Source: Collinsella aerofaciens (GTDB lineage Bacteria > Actinomycetota > Coriobacteriia > Coriobacteriales > Coriobacteriaceae). From it: a stretch of 6,148 nucleotides of DNA. How positions within the stretch are numbered: the stretch's first letter is position 1; each line of letters opens with the position of its first letter. Shown piece by piece: positions 1-5,820 of the stretch. The stretch spans positions 1 to 6,148 of the forward strand of contig RPYR01000187.1 in the NCBI GenBank assembly GCA_008671285.1. Reading direction: 5' to 3'. A program made the position numbers and the translations under genes. The notes below the pieces were generated by a model, which had not been told where the DNA came from, searched no databases, and saw nothing but the letters and a program-made list of their open reading frames with translations.

Positions 1-115
1 ACAGGAGTCGCTCGAGCTCGTCGGGCGGCAGGTTGAGGAGCTCGTCGCCGGGACGGTGCAGGCAGACCTTCCTGAGCTTGCCGATCTCGGAAGGCACGTG
101 CAGACCTTTCGTCAT
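1..115 (-). CDS. arcA: Arginine deiminase, N-terminal part (cut by left window edge)
   Basis: Reading the minus strand from the ATG at 115 gives 38 codons beginning [20 protein letters not shown], then [18 protein letters not shown], open to the window edge. The pattern x-V-x-SEIGKL-x-KV-x-LHRPG-x-EL-x-NL-x-P-x-x-LERLL is the characteristic start of arginine deiminases. This cytosolic enzyme hydrolyses L-arginine to citrulline and ammonia in the first step of the ATP-yielding arginine deiminase pathway. The catalytic residues lie beyond the window, so activity cannot be judged. The start is fixed by an AGGAGG just upstream and by agreement with the family's N-terminus. It is divergent from ppk across 549 bp. 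The rest of the arc pathway (arcB, arcC, transporter) is not visible. The assignment rests on a short but distinctive stretch. Confidence 0.87.
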   Translation of the reverse strand, partial: MTKGLHVPSEIGKLRKVCLHRPGDELLNLPPDELERLL

Positions 116-117
116 GG

Positions 118-123
118 CCTCCT
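118..123 (-). promoter_or_regulatory. Shine-Dalgarno sequence of arcA
   Basis: On the minus strand AGGAGG lies 2 nt before the ATG at 115, in the context AAAGGTAGGAGGCC-ATG. It is a perfect anti-16S match, although the spacing is short. The slightly earlier AAAGGT may serve as an alternative register. It supports the chosen arcA start. Confidence 0.75.
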
Positions 124-132
124 ACCTTTCTT

Positions 133-150
133 TCGGGCCTTTCGGCCGAA
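133..150 (-). promoter_or_regulatory. Small GNRA-loop hairpin in the arcA leader
   Basis: On the minus strand TTCGGCC, a GAAA loop and GGCCCGAA form a stem of about 7 bp with one bulged base and a GNRA tetraloop, ending about 10 nt before the AGGAGG. On DNA the same region contains the perfect 10-bp palindrome TTCGGCCGAA (141-150). It could stabilise the arcA mRNA or bind a regulator. No poly-T run follows on the minus strand, so it is not an intrinsic terminator. Its role is inferred only. Confidence 0.3.
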
Positions 151-196
151 TCTCTCAGCGCCCTTCCATAGCGGACGCTGCTTGCTGACAGCTCTA

Positions 197-225
197 GTTA
201 TATCCAAATTCCACCCGCAATTCCA
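197..225 (-). promoter_or_regulatory. Candidate sigma-70-type promoter of arcA
   Basis: On the minus strand TATAAC (202 down to 197, five of six matches to TATAAT) is preceded at 17 bp by TGGAAT (225 down to 220, three of six matches to TTGACA). Transcription would begin near 190, giving a 5' leader of roughly 75 nt. The good -10 with a weak -35 fits a promoter that needs an activator. This is a manual match and is not verified. Confidence 0.35.
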
Positions 226-227
226 CC
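207..227. repeat. Tandem direct repeat AATTCCACC with 12-bp period
   Basis: Two perfect 9-bp copies of AATTCCACC lie at 207-215 and 219-227, separated by CGC. They cover the spacer and -35 position of the candidate arcA promoter. Two identical copies this close suggest a dimeric or cooperative regulator site, but no known regulator is recognised. Confidence 0.5.
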
Positions 228-249
228 TCGCCCCCGAACGGTCAACAAA

Positions 250-272
250 GTGCGATGAACGGTATATCGCAC
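250..272. promoter_or_regulatory. Perfect inverted repeat GTGCGAT-N9-ATCGCAC, putative operator
   Basis: The 7-bp arms at 250-256 and 266-272 are exact reverse complements separated by 9 bp. The centre (261) is about 71 bp upstream of the inferred arcA transcription start, a position typical of activator sites. A related sequence in the opposite orientation lies at 566-579. No poly-T follows on either strand, so it is not a terminator. A protein-binding role is inferred. Confidence 0.4.
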
Positions 273-352
273 GAGATTCCCCCATAATGTACTTCGGCGT
301 TCTAAAGTAACTTTTCTAAGGTAAACGCTCTTTTTTCCAAAAAACTATTTGC

Positions 353-395
353 AATTGCATCTCTAAACTTTTGATTCAGAATTGCATAGCTAAAT
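353..395. repeat. Two imperfect 16-bp direct repeats in the AT-rich block
   Basis: AATTGCATCTCTAAAC (353-368) and AATTGCATAGCTAAAT (380-395) agree at 13 of 16 positions, 27 bp apart. The first copy overlaps the 10-bp palindrome TGCAATTGCA (350-359). They may be regulator sites or a small local duplication. The function is unknown. Confidence 0.4.
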
Positions 396-584
396 CGGTT
401 TTATGTATATAAATGATGTTTGTTTACGTTTCCGCCTGCATTCAATGATATTCAGCTATCCATCATTCTTATTCACACTTACGTACCAGTTGAGTGAGGA
501 TATAGACCGCTTGCAGACGAGCAGGACGTCAGTCCTATGACTTGTCAGCGTAAGAAGTAGGTAAAGATACCGTTCGCACAATAC

Positions 585-662
585 GTCCGTGCCACAAGTC
601 GACTAAATTGAGACAATAGTGAATAGGGTTAGGCTACCGTCCCTTGTGGGGACTGAACGGAC
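585..662 (+). promoter_or_regulatory. Possible structured 5' leader of ppk
   Basis: GTCCGT (585-590) is complementary to ACGGAC (657-662), and CCACAAG (592-598) to CTTGTGG (643-649). The pairs are nested, so together they would make a 6+7-bp long-range stem ending 2 nt before the ATG at 665. Competing pairings exist: GACTTGT (539-545) with ACAAGTC (594-600), and the local hairpin GTCCC-TTGTG-GGGAC (639-653). If transcription starts upstream of 539, this RNA could switch between folds and control access to the ppk start. It resembles no riboswitch class I recognise. Confidence 0.3.
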
Positions 663-664
663 AG

Positions 665-3166
665 ATGCATATGCCGAGCAAAATCGAAAAGAAGCAAGCC
701 GCCGCAAAGCTGCGCAAACCGCCGCGCGACTTCTCGTACACGCAAAACCGAGAGCTCAGCTGGCTACGCTTTGACAACCGCGTGCTCGACGAAGCCTTCG
801 ACGAAACCGTTCCGTTATTCGAGCGACTAAAGTTCGTCTCGATCTTCGAGTCCAACCTCGACGAGTTCCTTATGGTGCGCGTGGGCGGCCTGTCCGATCT
901 GGCGGAGCTCAAAAAACAACCTGTCGACAACAAGAGCAATATGACCGCCTCCGAACAGGTCGATGCTGTCATGGCCGAAATGCCCGGGCTCCTTACCCGT
1001 TGGGAGTCCATCTTTAAGAGCATCGAGGGCAAGCTCGACACCTTGGGCGTTCACCGCGCCCGCATCGATTCGCTTACGCCCGAGGAGCGCACCTTTGTAA
1101 CCCGCTACTTCCAGGCCTACGTGTCACCGGTCATCTCGCCGCTGGTCATCGATCCTCGCCACCCCTTCCCCAACCTGCGCAATGGCGCGCTCTATCTGGC
1201 CTGTGGTCTGGACGGTGCCACCGACGAGGAGAGCCTGCTGGGCCTTATCGAGATTCCCGCCTCGATGAACCGCGTGGTCGAGATCCCCTCGCCCACCGGC
1301 ACCTACTCCTACATCTTGCTCGAGGACGTCATCCTCGCCTGCCTGGACAGCTGCTTTGGCTCCTATAAGCCGCTGGATCGTGCGCTGATCCGCGTCACCC
1401 GCAACGCTGACATCGATCCGGACGGCGAGGGCGTCGAGGAGGAAGAGGACTACCGCCAGCACATGAAGCGCATTCTCAAGAAGCGCCTGCGCCTGCAGCC
1501 GGTAGTGCTCGCGGTCTCGGGATCGCTCGAGAAGGCGACGCTCAAGACTATCCGCAAGGCGCTCGAGCTTTCGCGTCGCTCGGTCTTTACCTGCGATATC
1601 CCGCTCAACCTGGGCTACGTCTTTGGCATTGAGGGCAAGATTCCCGAGCACCTGCGCAACGAGCTGCTCTTTACGCCGTTTAAGCCGCAGCCCAATCCCA
1701 CCATCGACATGACCCGCTCCATCCGCGAGCAGGTGCTGCAGCACGACAAGCTGCTCTTCTACCCTTACGAGGCCATGAACCCGTTCTTGGACCTGGTGCA
1801 CGAAGCAGCCTACGACCCCGAGTGCATCTCGTTGCGCATCACGCTCTACCGCGTGGCCAAGCAGAGCCGCCTATGCGAGTCGCTGATCGATGCTGCCGAG
1901 AACGGCAAAGAGGTCACGGTGCTCATGGAGCTCCGCGCACGCTTTGACGAGCAGAACAACATCGAGTGGGCCGAGCGCCTGGAAGAGGCCGGCTGCACCG
2001 TCATCTATGGTTCCGAGGGCTTTAAATGCCACTCAAAGATCTGCCAGCTCACCTATCGCGAGGGCATGGCGCTAACGCGCCTCACACTTTTGGGCACCGG
2101 CAACTTTAACGAGAAGACGGCCAAACTCTACAGCGACTTTATGCTCATGACAGCCCATCCCGGCATCGGCGAGGACGCCAACCTGTTCTTCCGCAACCTG
2201 TCGCTGGGCAACCTGCGCGGCGACTACCGCTTCCTGGGTGTGGCGCCCGTCGGACTGAAACCGCTCATCATGCGCGGGCTTGACCGCGAGATCCAGCGCG
2301 CCCTTGCCGGCGAGCCCGCCCGCGTGTTCTTTAAGCTCAACTCGCTGACCGACCGCGAGGTTATCGACAAGATCGCCGAGGCATCGTGTGCCGGCGTGCG
2401 CGTAGACATGATCATCCGAGGCATCTCGTGCCTCAAGCCCGGTGTTCCGGGCAAGACCGAGAACGTGCAGGTCCGCTCCATCGTCGGACGCTTTTTGGAG
2501 CACGCGCGCGTCTATGCTTTCGGCGTGGACTCGGACATGATTTACCTGAGCTCGGCAGACATGATGACGCGCAACACCGAGCACCGCGTGGAGATTGCCT
2601 TCCCCGTGCTCGACCCCACCTGCCGCGCCCTGGTGCACGAGTACATGGGCATGCAGCTGCGCGACAACGTGAAGGCCCGCAGCCTCACGAGCGACGGCAC
2701 CTGGGTCCCCGTGGAGCGTGCAGAGGGTGAGAAACCCTTCAACTCGCAGGAAGCCCTGCTGGAGCGTGCCTATCGCAACGCCGAGTCCGCCGCGCAGCAG
2801 CGCGCACAGGAGAAGGAACGCGTGGCCGAAGAAGCTATTCAGGCCGAGGTTGAACATGGGGCAGTTGCCAAACCGGAAGCGGTTTCCGCTCCCCCGGTGA
2901 ATGAGCCCGAGGCTGCCGCAGAGCCCGCCGTGGAGAAAGCGCCCGAGGTTCAGAAGGTCCAGGCGACCGTCATTGAGCCCGAGCCTGCACCTGCACCTCA
3001 GCCCGATCCGCAGGTCACCAAGCCCGCACCCGAGACGAGCGCCCGTCGCGATAAGCCCGCTGGCAAGACCAAGGCCATCGAGCGCCATCGCCCCGGCCGC
3101 GTGCGCATGGGCCTGGGTCTGATCGGCCTGGGTCTTAAGACGCTCATTACCGGCAAGACGAAATAG
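665..3166 (+). CDS. ppk: Polyphosphate kinase 1 (PPK1) with long C-terminal tail
   Basis: The enzyme reversibly moves the gamma-phosphate of ATP onto polyphosphate through phosphohistidine. The 833-residue product has the N domain (NRELSWLRFDNRVL from residue 28; SIFESNLDEFLMVRVGGL), the head domain, then C1 and C2. By alignment with E. coli PPK, phosphohistidine His435 corresponds to His456 (GFKCHSK), His592 to His613 (FLEHARVY), phosphate-binding Arg375/Arg405 to Arg396/Arg426 (YRVAK, RARFDEQNN) and nucleotide-stacking Tyr468 to Tyr489 (GTGNFNEKTAKLY). All are intact. E. coli PPK has 688 residues; here about 130 extra follow residue ~704: an Ala/Gln/Glu helix-like stretch, a Pro/Ala/Glu/Val-rich linker, then a basic segment and the Gly/Leu-rich end MGLGLIGLGLKTLITGKTK (815-833). 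The start is uncertain: ATG 665, ATG 671 and TTG 644 are in frame and none has a good ribosome site. A strong terminator makes it probably monocistronic. Confidence 0.95.
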   Translation: MHMPSKIEKKQAAAKLRKPPRDFSYTQNRELSWLRFDNRVLDEAFDETVPLFERLKFVSIFESNLDEFLMVRVGGLSDLAELKKQPVDNKSNMTASEQVDAVMAEMPGLLTRWESIFKSIEGKLDTLGVHRARIDSLTPEERTFVTRYFQAYVSPVISPLVIDPRHPFPNLRNGALYLACGLDGATDEESLLGLIEIPASMNRVVEIPSPTGTYSYILLEDVILACLDSCFGSYKPLDRALIRVTRNADIDPDGEGVEEEEDYRQHMKRILKKRLRLQPVVLAVSGSLEKATLKTIRKALELSRRSVFTCDIPLNLGYVFGIEGKIPEHLRNELLFTPFKPQPNPTIDMTRSIREQVLQHDKLLFYPYEAMNPFLDLVHEAAYDPECISLRITLYRVAKQSRLCESLIDAAENGKEVTVLMELRARFDEQNNIEWAERLEEAGCTVIYGSEGFKCHSKICQLTYREGMALTRLTLLGTGNFNEKTAKLYSDFMLMTAHPGIGEDANLFFRNLSLGNLRGDYRFLGVAPVGLKPLIMRGLDREIQRALAGEPARVFFKLNSLTDREVIDKIAEASCAGVRVDMIIRGISCLKPGVPGKTENVQVRSIVGRFLEHARVYAFGVDSDMIYLSSADMMTRNTEHRVEIAFPVLDPTCRALVHEYMGMQLRDNVKARSLTSDGTWVPVERAEGEKPFNSQEALLERAYRNAESAAQQRAQEKERVAEEAIQAEVEHGAVAKPEAVSAPPVNEPEAAAEPAVEKAPEVQKVQATVIEPEPAPAPQPDPQVTKPAPETSARRDKPAGKTKAIERHRPGRVRMGLGLIGLGLKTLITGKTK

Positions 3167-3168
3167 TC

Positions 3169-3193
3169 GTTTGTAGAAGCAGTTTGTAGAAGC
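3169..3193. repeat. 12-bp tandem direct repeat after ppk
   Basis: GTTTGTAGAAGC occurs at 3169-3180 and again at 3182-3193, separated by one A, just downstream of the ppk stop codon. The second copy runs into the left arm of the terminator. It is probably a slippage duplication. Confidence 0.8.
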
Positions 3194-3233
3194 GCCCCGC
3201 ATTTGAGGAAAGCCTCGGATGCGGGGCGCTTTT
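3191..3233 (+). terminator. Strong Rho-independent terminator of ppk
   Basis: AGCGCCCCGCAT (3191-3202) pairs perfectly with ATGCGGGGCGCT (3219-3230). Inside, two T-G wobbles and GAGG/CCTC (3205-3208/3213-3216) extend the stem to 18 bp around an AAAG loop. A short T run (3230-3233) follows. The stem is exceptionally stable and lies 25 nt after the ppk stop, so it should separate ppk from the downstream methyltransferase gene. Confidence 0.92.
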
Positions 3234-3279
3234 CCCTGCTACCATGGTGCGAACAACAACGCGAATGACAGGCAGGAAT

Positions 3280-4593
3280 ATGAAGCTCACTATAGAATCG
3301 ATGACCTACGGCGCCGACGGGCTGGCGCACGCCGACAACGGCAAGGCCGTCTTTGTGCAGGGTGCCGTGGCAGGCGACACCGTCGAGGCCGAGGTCGTAC
3401 AGGACGGCAAGTCATTCATGCGCGCCCGCACCACCGAGATTCTGGAGCCAAGCCCCAATCGCATTCAGCCTCCCTGCCCCTTCGTGGGCATCTGCGGCGG
3501 CTGCTCGTGGGGCAATCTCTCACGCACGGCACAGCTCGCCGCCAAGGAGCAAAACCTGCGCTCCACGCTCGAGCGCATCGGCAAGTTCGCTCCTGAGCTG
3601 GCAGATGAGTTGGTACAGCCCATCTGCCACACCAAGGACGACTGGGGCTACCGCAATAAAATCGAGCTCGAACCGACCGTCGTCAACGGTCGCGTGCGCC
3701 TTGGCATGCACGGTGTCGACCCCAGCAAAATCGTGACCGTCGATATGTGTCCGCTGTTCGATAAGCGCTTCCCGAAGGCACTCAAATCGGTCGTCGGCGC
3801 ACTCAACTATCTAAGCGGCAGCCATGACTTGGGGCTCGAACGCGTGGGCATTCGCGCATCGCGCCGCACCAAGGCACTCGAGGTCGCACTCTGGACGCCC
3901 ACAGGCTCTTTTCCGCGCTCGCAGGTCTCCCGCGTGCTGGCGGACGCCGCTCATCCTACGAGCATCGTACGCGTGATGAGCAAGGGCGAAAAGAAGGCCC
4001 GCCGTGTCTCCAAGGTCGAAATGCTCGCCGGAGAGGGCTCATGGACCGAGAATATCGCCGAGGATCAGATGCGCTTGTCTGCACCGTCCTTTTTCCAGGT
4101 CAACACCAAGGGTGCCGAGATTTTGATCGATCTTGTCATGGAAGCGCTCGACCCGCAGGAAGACGAGCTTGCCGTGGACCTGTACTGCGGTGCCGGCACC
4201 TTTACCCTGCCGCTCGCCCGCCGCTGCGACTTTGTCGCTGCCGTCGAGGCCTACGGCCCCGCCGTGCGCGATCTACGCCGTAACCTGGAAATCAACAAGC
4301 TTGATAACGTCGACGTCATTGGCGGAGACGCGGTGCGCGAGTTCCCCGACCAGGATGCCGACATCTTGGTGGTCGACCCGCCGCGCGCAGGCCTCGCCCC
4401 CGAGGCGATCGGCCTTATCGCCAGCACGAGTGCCGGCGATGTCGCCTATGTGAGCTGCGACCCTGCCACCCTGGCGCGCGATCTCAAGCGCTTTGTCGAG
4501 GAAGTCAACTTATCCCACGTCCAGATCACGCCAGTCGACCTGTTCCCACAAACCTTCCACTGCGAGACCGTCGTCCACCTTAGGCGCAACTAG
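3280..4593 (+). CDS. rlmD: RNA 5-methyluridine methyltransferase, TrmA/RumA (RlmD-like) family, 4Fe-4S
   Basis: This enzyme is expected to methylate C5 of a uridine in RNA, probably 23S rRNA, using S-adenosylmethionine. The 437-residue product begins with a TRAM RNA-binding domain (about 1-56). Four cysteines, C66-x5-C72-x2-C75 (CPFVGICGGC) and C157 (DMCPLF), match the 4Fe-4S ligands of E. coli RumA. The Rossmann methyltransferase domain has FFQVN (271-275), the SAM motif DLYCGAGTF (300-308), DPPRAG (366-371), nucleophile Cys393 in VSCDPATLARDL and the general base Glu429 (CETVV). All key residues are intact. The start at 3280 is preferred because the TRAM domain begins there and AGGA (3274-3277) precedes it; in-frame ATGs at 3244 and 3265 are less likely. 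The exact target (U1939, U747, both, or tRNA) cannot be read from sequence, so the symbol is by similarity. Confidence 0.92.
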   Translation: MKLTIESMTYGADGLAHADNGKAVFVQGAVAGDTVEAEVVQDGKSFMRARTTEILEPSPNRIQPPCPFVGICGGCSWGNLSRTAQLAAKEQNLRSTLERIGKFAPELADELVQPICHTKDDWGYRNKIELEPTVVNGRVRLGMHGVDPSKIVTVDMCPLFDKRFPKALKSVVGALNYLSGSHDLGLERVGIRASRRTKALEVALWTPTGSFPRSQVSRVLADAAHPTSIVRVMSKGEKKARRVSKVEMLAGEGSWTENIAEDQMRLSAPSFFQVNTKGAEILIDLVMEALDPQEDELAVDLYCGAGTFTLPLARRCDFVAAVEAYGPAVRDLRRNLEINKLDNVDVIGGDAVREFPDQDADILVVDPPRAGLAPEAIGLIASTSAGDVAYVSCDPATLARDLKRFVEEVNLSHVQITPVDLFPQTFHCETVVHLRRN

Positions 4594-4699
4594 CCACTTA
4601 ATCATTGCTCAGAAAAATCATTGGGAAATCGAGCGTGGCAAGCGGAGGTCTTCGGGGTATAAGACGGCTAATTGTATGCCGCCTATGAAAGGAACCCTC
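4594..4699 (+). promoter_or_regulatory. rlmD / DJ-1 intergenic region with weak promoter candidate
   Basis: This 106-bp gap holds TATAAG (4658-4663), a good -10 match, with TGGCAA (4636-4641) at 16 bp as a poor -35 (three of six). No hairpin terminator follows rlmD, so transcription may also read through. AATCATTG is repeated at 4600-4607 and 4616-4623. AAAGGA (4688-4693), 6 nt before ATG 4700, is a clear ribosome-binding site. Confidence 0.4.
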
Positions 4700-5242
4700 A
4701 TGCCCAGCGTTGCCGTTCTCGCCGCCGATGGCTTTGAAACGATTGAATGCCTGACCATGGTCGATGTCATGCGTCGCGGCGGCGTGCGCGCCACGCTCGT
4801 CTCGATCATGCCCACGCGCGAGGTCGTAAGCTCGCTGCAGATTCCCGTAACTTGCGATGCGCTCTTTGACGAGATCAACTTTGACGAGTATGACTGCGTC
4901 GTGCTGCCCGGCGGTCTGCCCGGCGCTACCAACCTGCGCGCCGACCAGCGCGTCTGCAACGTAGTCTGCGAGTTCGCCGCGACCAAGCATGTTGCCGCCA
5001 TCTGCGCCGCCCCGTTTATCCTGGGCGAGCTTGACCTGCTCGAGGGACGCCACGCCACGTGCTTCCCCGGCTTTGAGAAGAGTTTCCCCGAGGGCGCCTA
5101 TACCGGCGACAAGGTCACGCACGACGGCAACATCATCACCGCCAGCGGCATGGCCCAGTCGCTCCCCTTTGCGCTTGAGCTGCTGCGTACGCTCGCCGGC
5201 GACAAGGCTGTCGAGAAGGTTGCCGAGGGCATTCAGCTATGA
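4700..5242 (+). CDS. DJ-1/PfpI (ThiJ) family protein
   Basis: The 180-residue product has the size and layout of a single-domain DJ-1 protein (alpha/beta flavodoxin-like fold, cytosolic, usually dimeric). It starts MPSVAVLAADGFETIE, with Glu16 at the place of human DJ-1 Glu18. VVLPGGLPGATNL follows, and the nucleophile elbow AAICAAPF carries Cys102, equivalent to human Cys106. The position of human His126 (TTHP) reads TCFP here, so a classical Cys-His pair is not evident; this is also true of YajL-like members. Family roles proposed include redox sensing and glyoxalase or deglycase activity (the last is disputed), so no precise function is given. ATG 4700 is chosen over the in-frame ATG 4685 because AAAGGA lies 6 nt upstream and the family starts here. 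Its stop overlaps the start of maf as ATGA. Confidence 0.9.
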   Translation: MPSVAVLAADGFETIECLTMVDVMRRGGVRATLVSIMPTREVVSSLQIPVTCDALFDEINFDEYDCVVLPGGLPGATNLRADQRVCNVVCEFAATKHVAAICAAPFILGELDLLEGRHATCFPGFEKSFPEGAYTGDKVTHDGNIITASGMAQSLPFALELLRTLAGDKAVEKVAEGIQL

Positions 5243-5820
5243 TTTTGGCTTCGCAATCACCGCGCCGCATCGAGTTGATGCGCGAAGCGGGCTACGACAT
5301 CCGCGTCATTCCCGCTGACATCGACGAGACTCCTTTTGATGACGAAACCCCGCTTACGCTTGTCGAGCGCTTAGCTCGCGCTAAGGCTGCCGCCGTTGCC
5401 GCCGAGCACGCCGAGCCCAATGAGTTGACCATCGCGGCCGACACCATCGTCACCTTCGATGGCAAGCTTTTGGGCAAGCCGGCAAACGAGGATGAAGCCC
5501 GCACCATGCTCCACGAGCTCTCGGGGCGCACGCACCAGGTCGCAACCGGCGTCTGCATCGTTAGAGCCGGAGACGCCACAGCCCCGCACGCCGCCGAGAG
5601 CCTGTCGTTTGTCGATGTGACCGACGTGACGTTCTATGAGCTCACCGACGAGCAGATTGAGCACTACGTTGCCTCGGGTGAGCCCATGGATAAGGCAGGC
5701 GCCTACGGCATTCAGGGCGTCGGCGGGCGCATGCTCGTGCATGATATTTCGGGCGACTTCTACAACGTGGTGGGCCTGCCCATCGCTCGCGTCGCGCGTG
5801 CGATTCAAAAACTATCGTAA
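5239..5820 (+). CDS. maf: Maf nucleotide pyrophosphatase (YhdE-type, dTTP/UTP)
   Basis: Maf proteins hydrolyse nucleoside triphosphates, including non-canonical ones, to monophosphate and pyrophosphate, and are linked to house-cleaning and septum control. The 193-residue product is of normal length. It has the N-terminal substrate loop ILASQSPRR (2-10), AADTIVTFDGKLLGKP (66-81) with probable catalytic Asp68 and Lys80, SGRTHQVATGV (95-105) and GEPMDKAGAYGIQG (147-160). The DTIV signature followed by LGKP fits the YhdE (dTTP/UTP) branch rather than the YceF (m7GTP) branch. The start codon overlaps the DJ-1 stop as ATGA, so the two are likely translated by coupling. GAGGG (5225-5229) inside the upstream gene may serve as the ribosome site. 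A hairpin terminator follows. Confidence 0.95.
   Translation: MILASQSPRRIELMREAGYDIRVIPADIDETPFDDETPLTLVERLARAKAAAVAAEHAEPNELTIAADTIVTFDGKLLGKPANEDEARTMLHELSGRTHQVATGVCIVRAGDATAPHAAESLSFVDVTDVTFYELTDEQIEHYVASGEPMDKAGAYGIQGVGGRMLVHDISGDFYNVVGLPIARVARAIQKLS

Larger units (their letters stand above)
116..664. other. Divergent arcA/ppk intergenic control region
   Basis: This 549-bp stretch holds no convincing gene. From left to right it contains: the arcA leader (116-190) with its hairpin and a CAGCG/CGCTG inverted repeat (156-160/176-180); a candidate arcA promoter; the direct repeat AATTCCACC (207-215, 219-227); a 7-bp inverted repeat (250-256/266-272); an AT-rich block (301-480, 55 G or C in 180 bases) with T6-CC-A6 at 331-344 and two related 16-bp repeats; ATTCA half-sites; and a region of inverted repeats before ppk (523-662). 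No clear sigma-70 promoter for ppk was found. The AT-rich part contrasts sharply with the surrounding coding DNA and is a natural place for promoters and regulator binding. Confidence 0.7.

Noticed and set aside
56..310. 84-codon open frame on the plus strand
   Set aside because: Its first part is antisense to the arcA start and the rest runs through non-coding leader and promoter sequence; no motif or ribosome site.
403..540. Short 45-codon open frame on the plus strand in the AT-rich intergenic block (starts MYINDVCLRF)
   Set aside because: No Shine-Dalgarno sequence upstream, no recognisable motif, and AT-rich composition unlike the neighbouring genes. It cannot be excluded as a tiny peptide, but nothing supports it.
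644..664. TTG at 644 as the ppk start, adding seven residues
   Set aside because: It is a rare start codon inside a GTCCC/GGGAC hairpin with no ribosome site, and the extra residues precede the conserved region. ATG 665 or 671 is more plausible, though not proven.
1124..1801. 225-codon open frame on the minus strand within ppk
   Set aside because: It is antisense to the conserved PPK1 head/C1 region, has no recognisable motif and no ribosome site; a GC-driven shadow.
2072..3202. Long open frame of 376 codons on the minus strand, antisense to the ppk 3' half
   Set aside because: It lies fully antisense to conserved PPK1 codons and the ppk tail, has low-complexity Gly/Leu/Arg/His composition and shows no family motif. 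Such frames are common opposite high-GC genes.
4493..4699. N-terminal extension of the DJ-1 frame, overlapping rlmD
   Set aside because: The extension overlaps the conserved C-terminal methyltransferase codons in another frame, while ATG 4700 has a good ribosome site and matches the DJ-1 family start.
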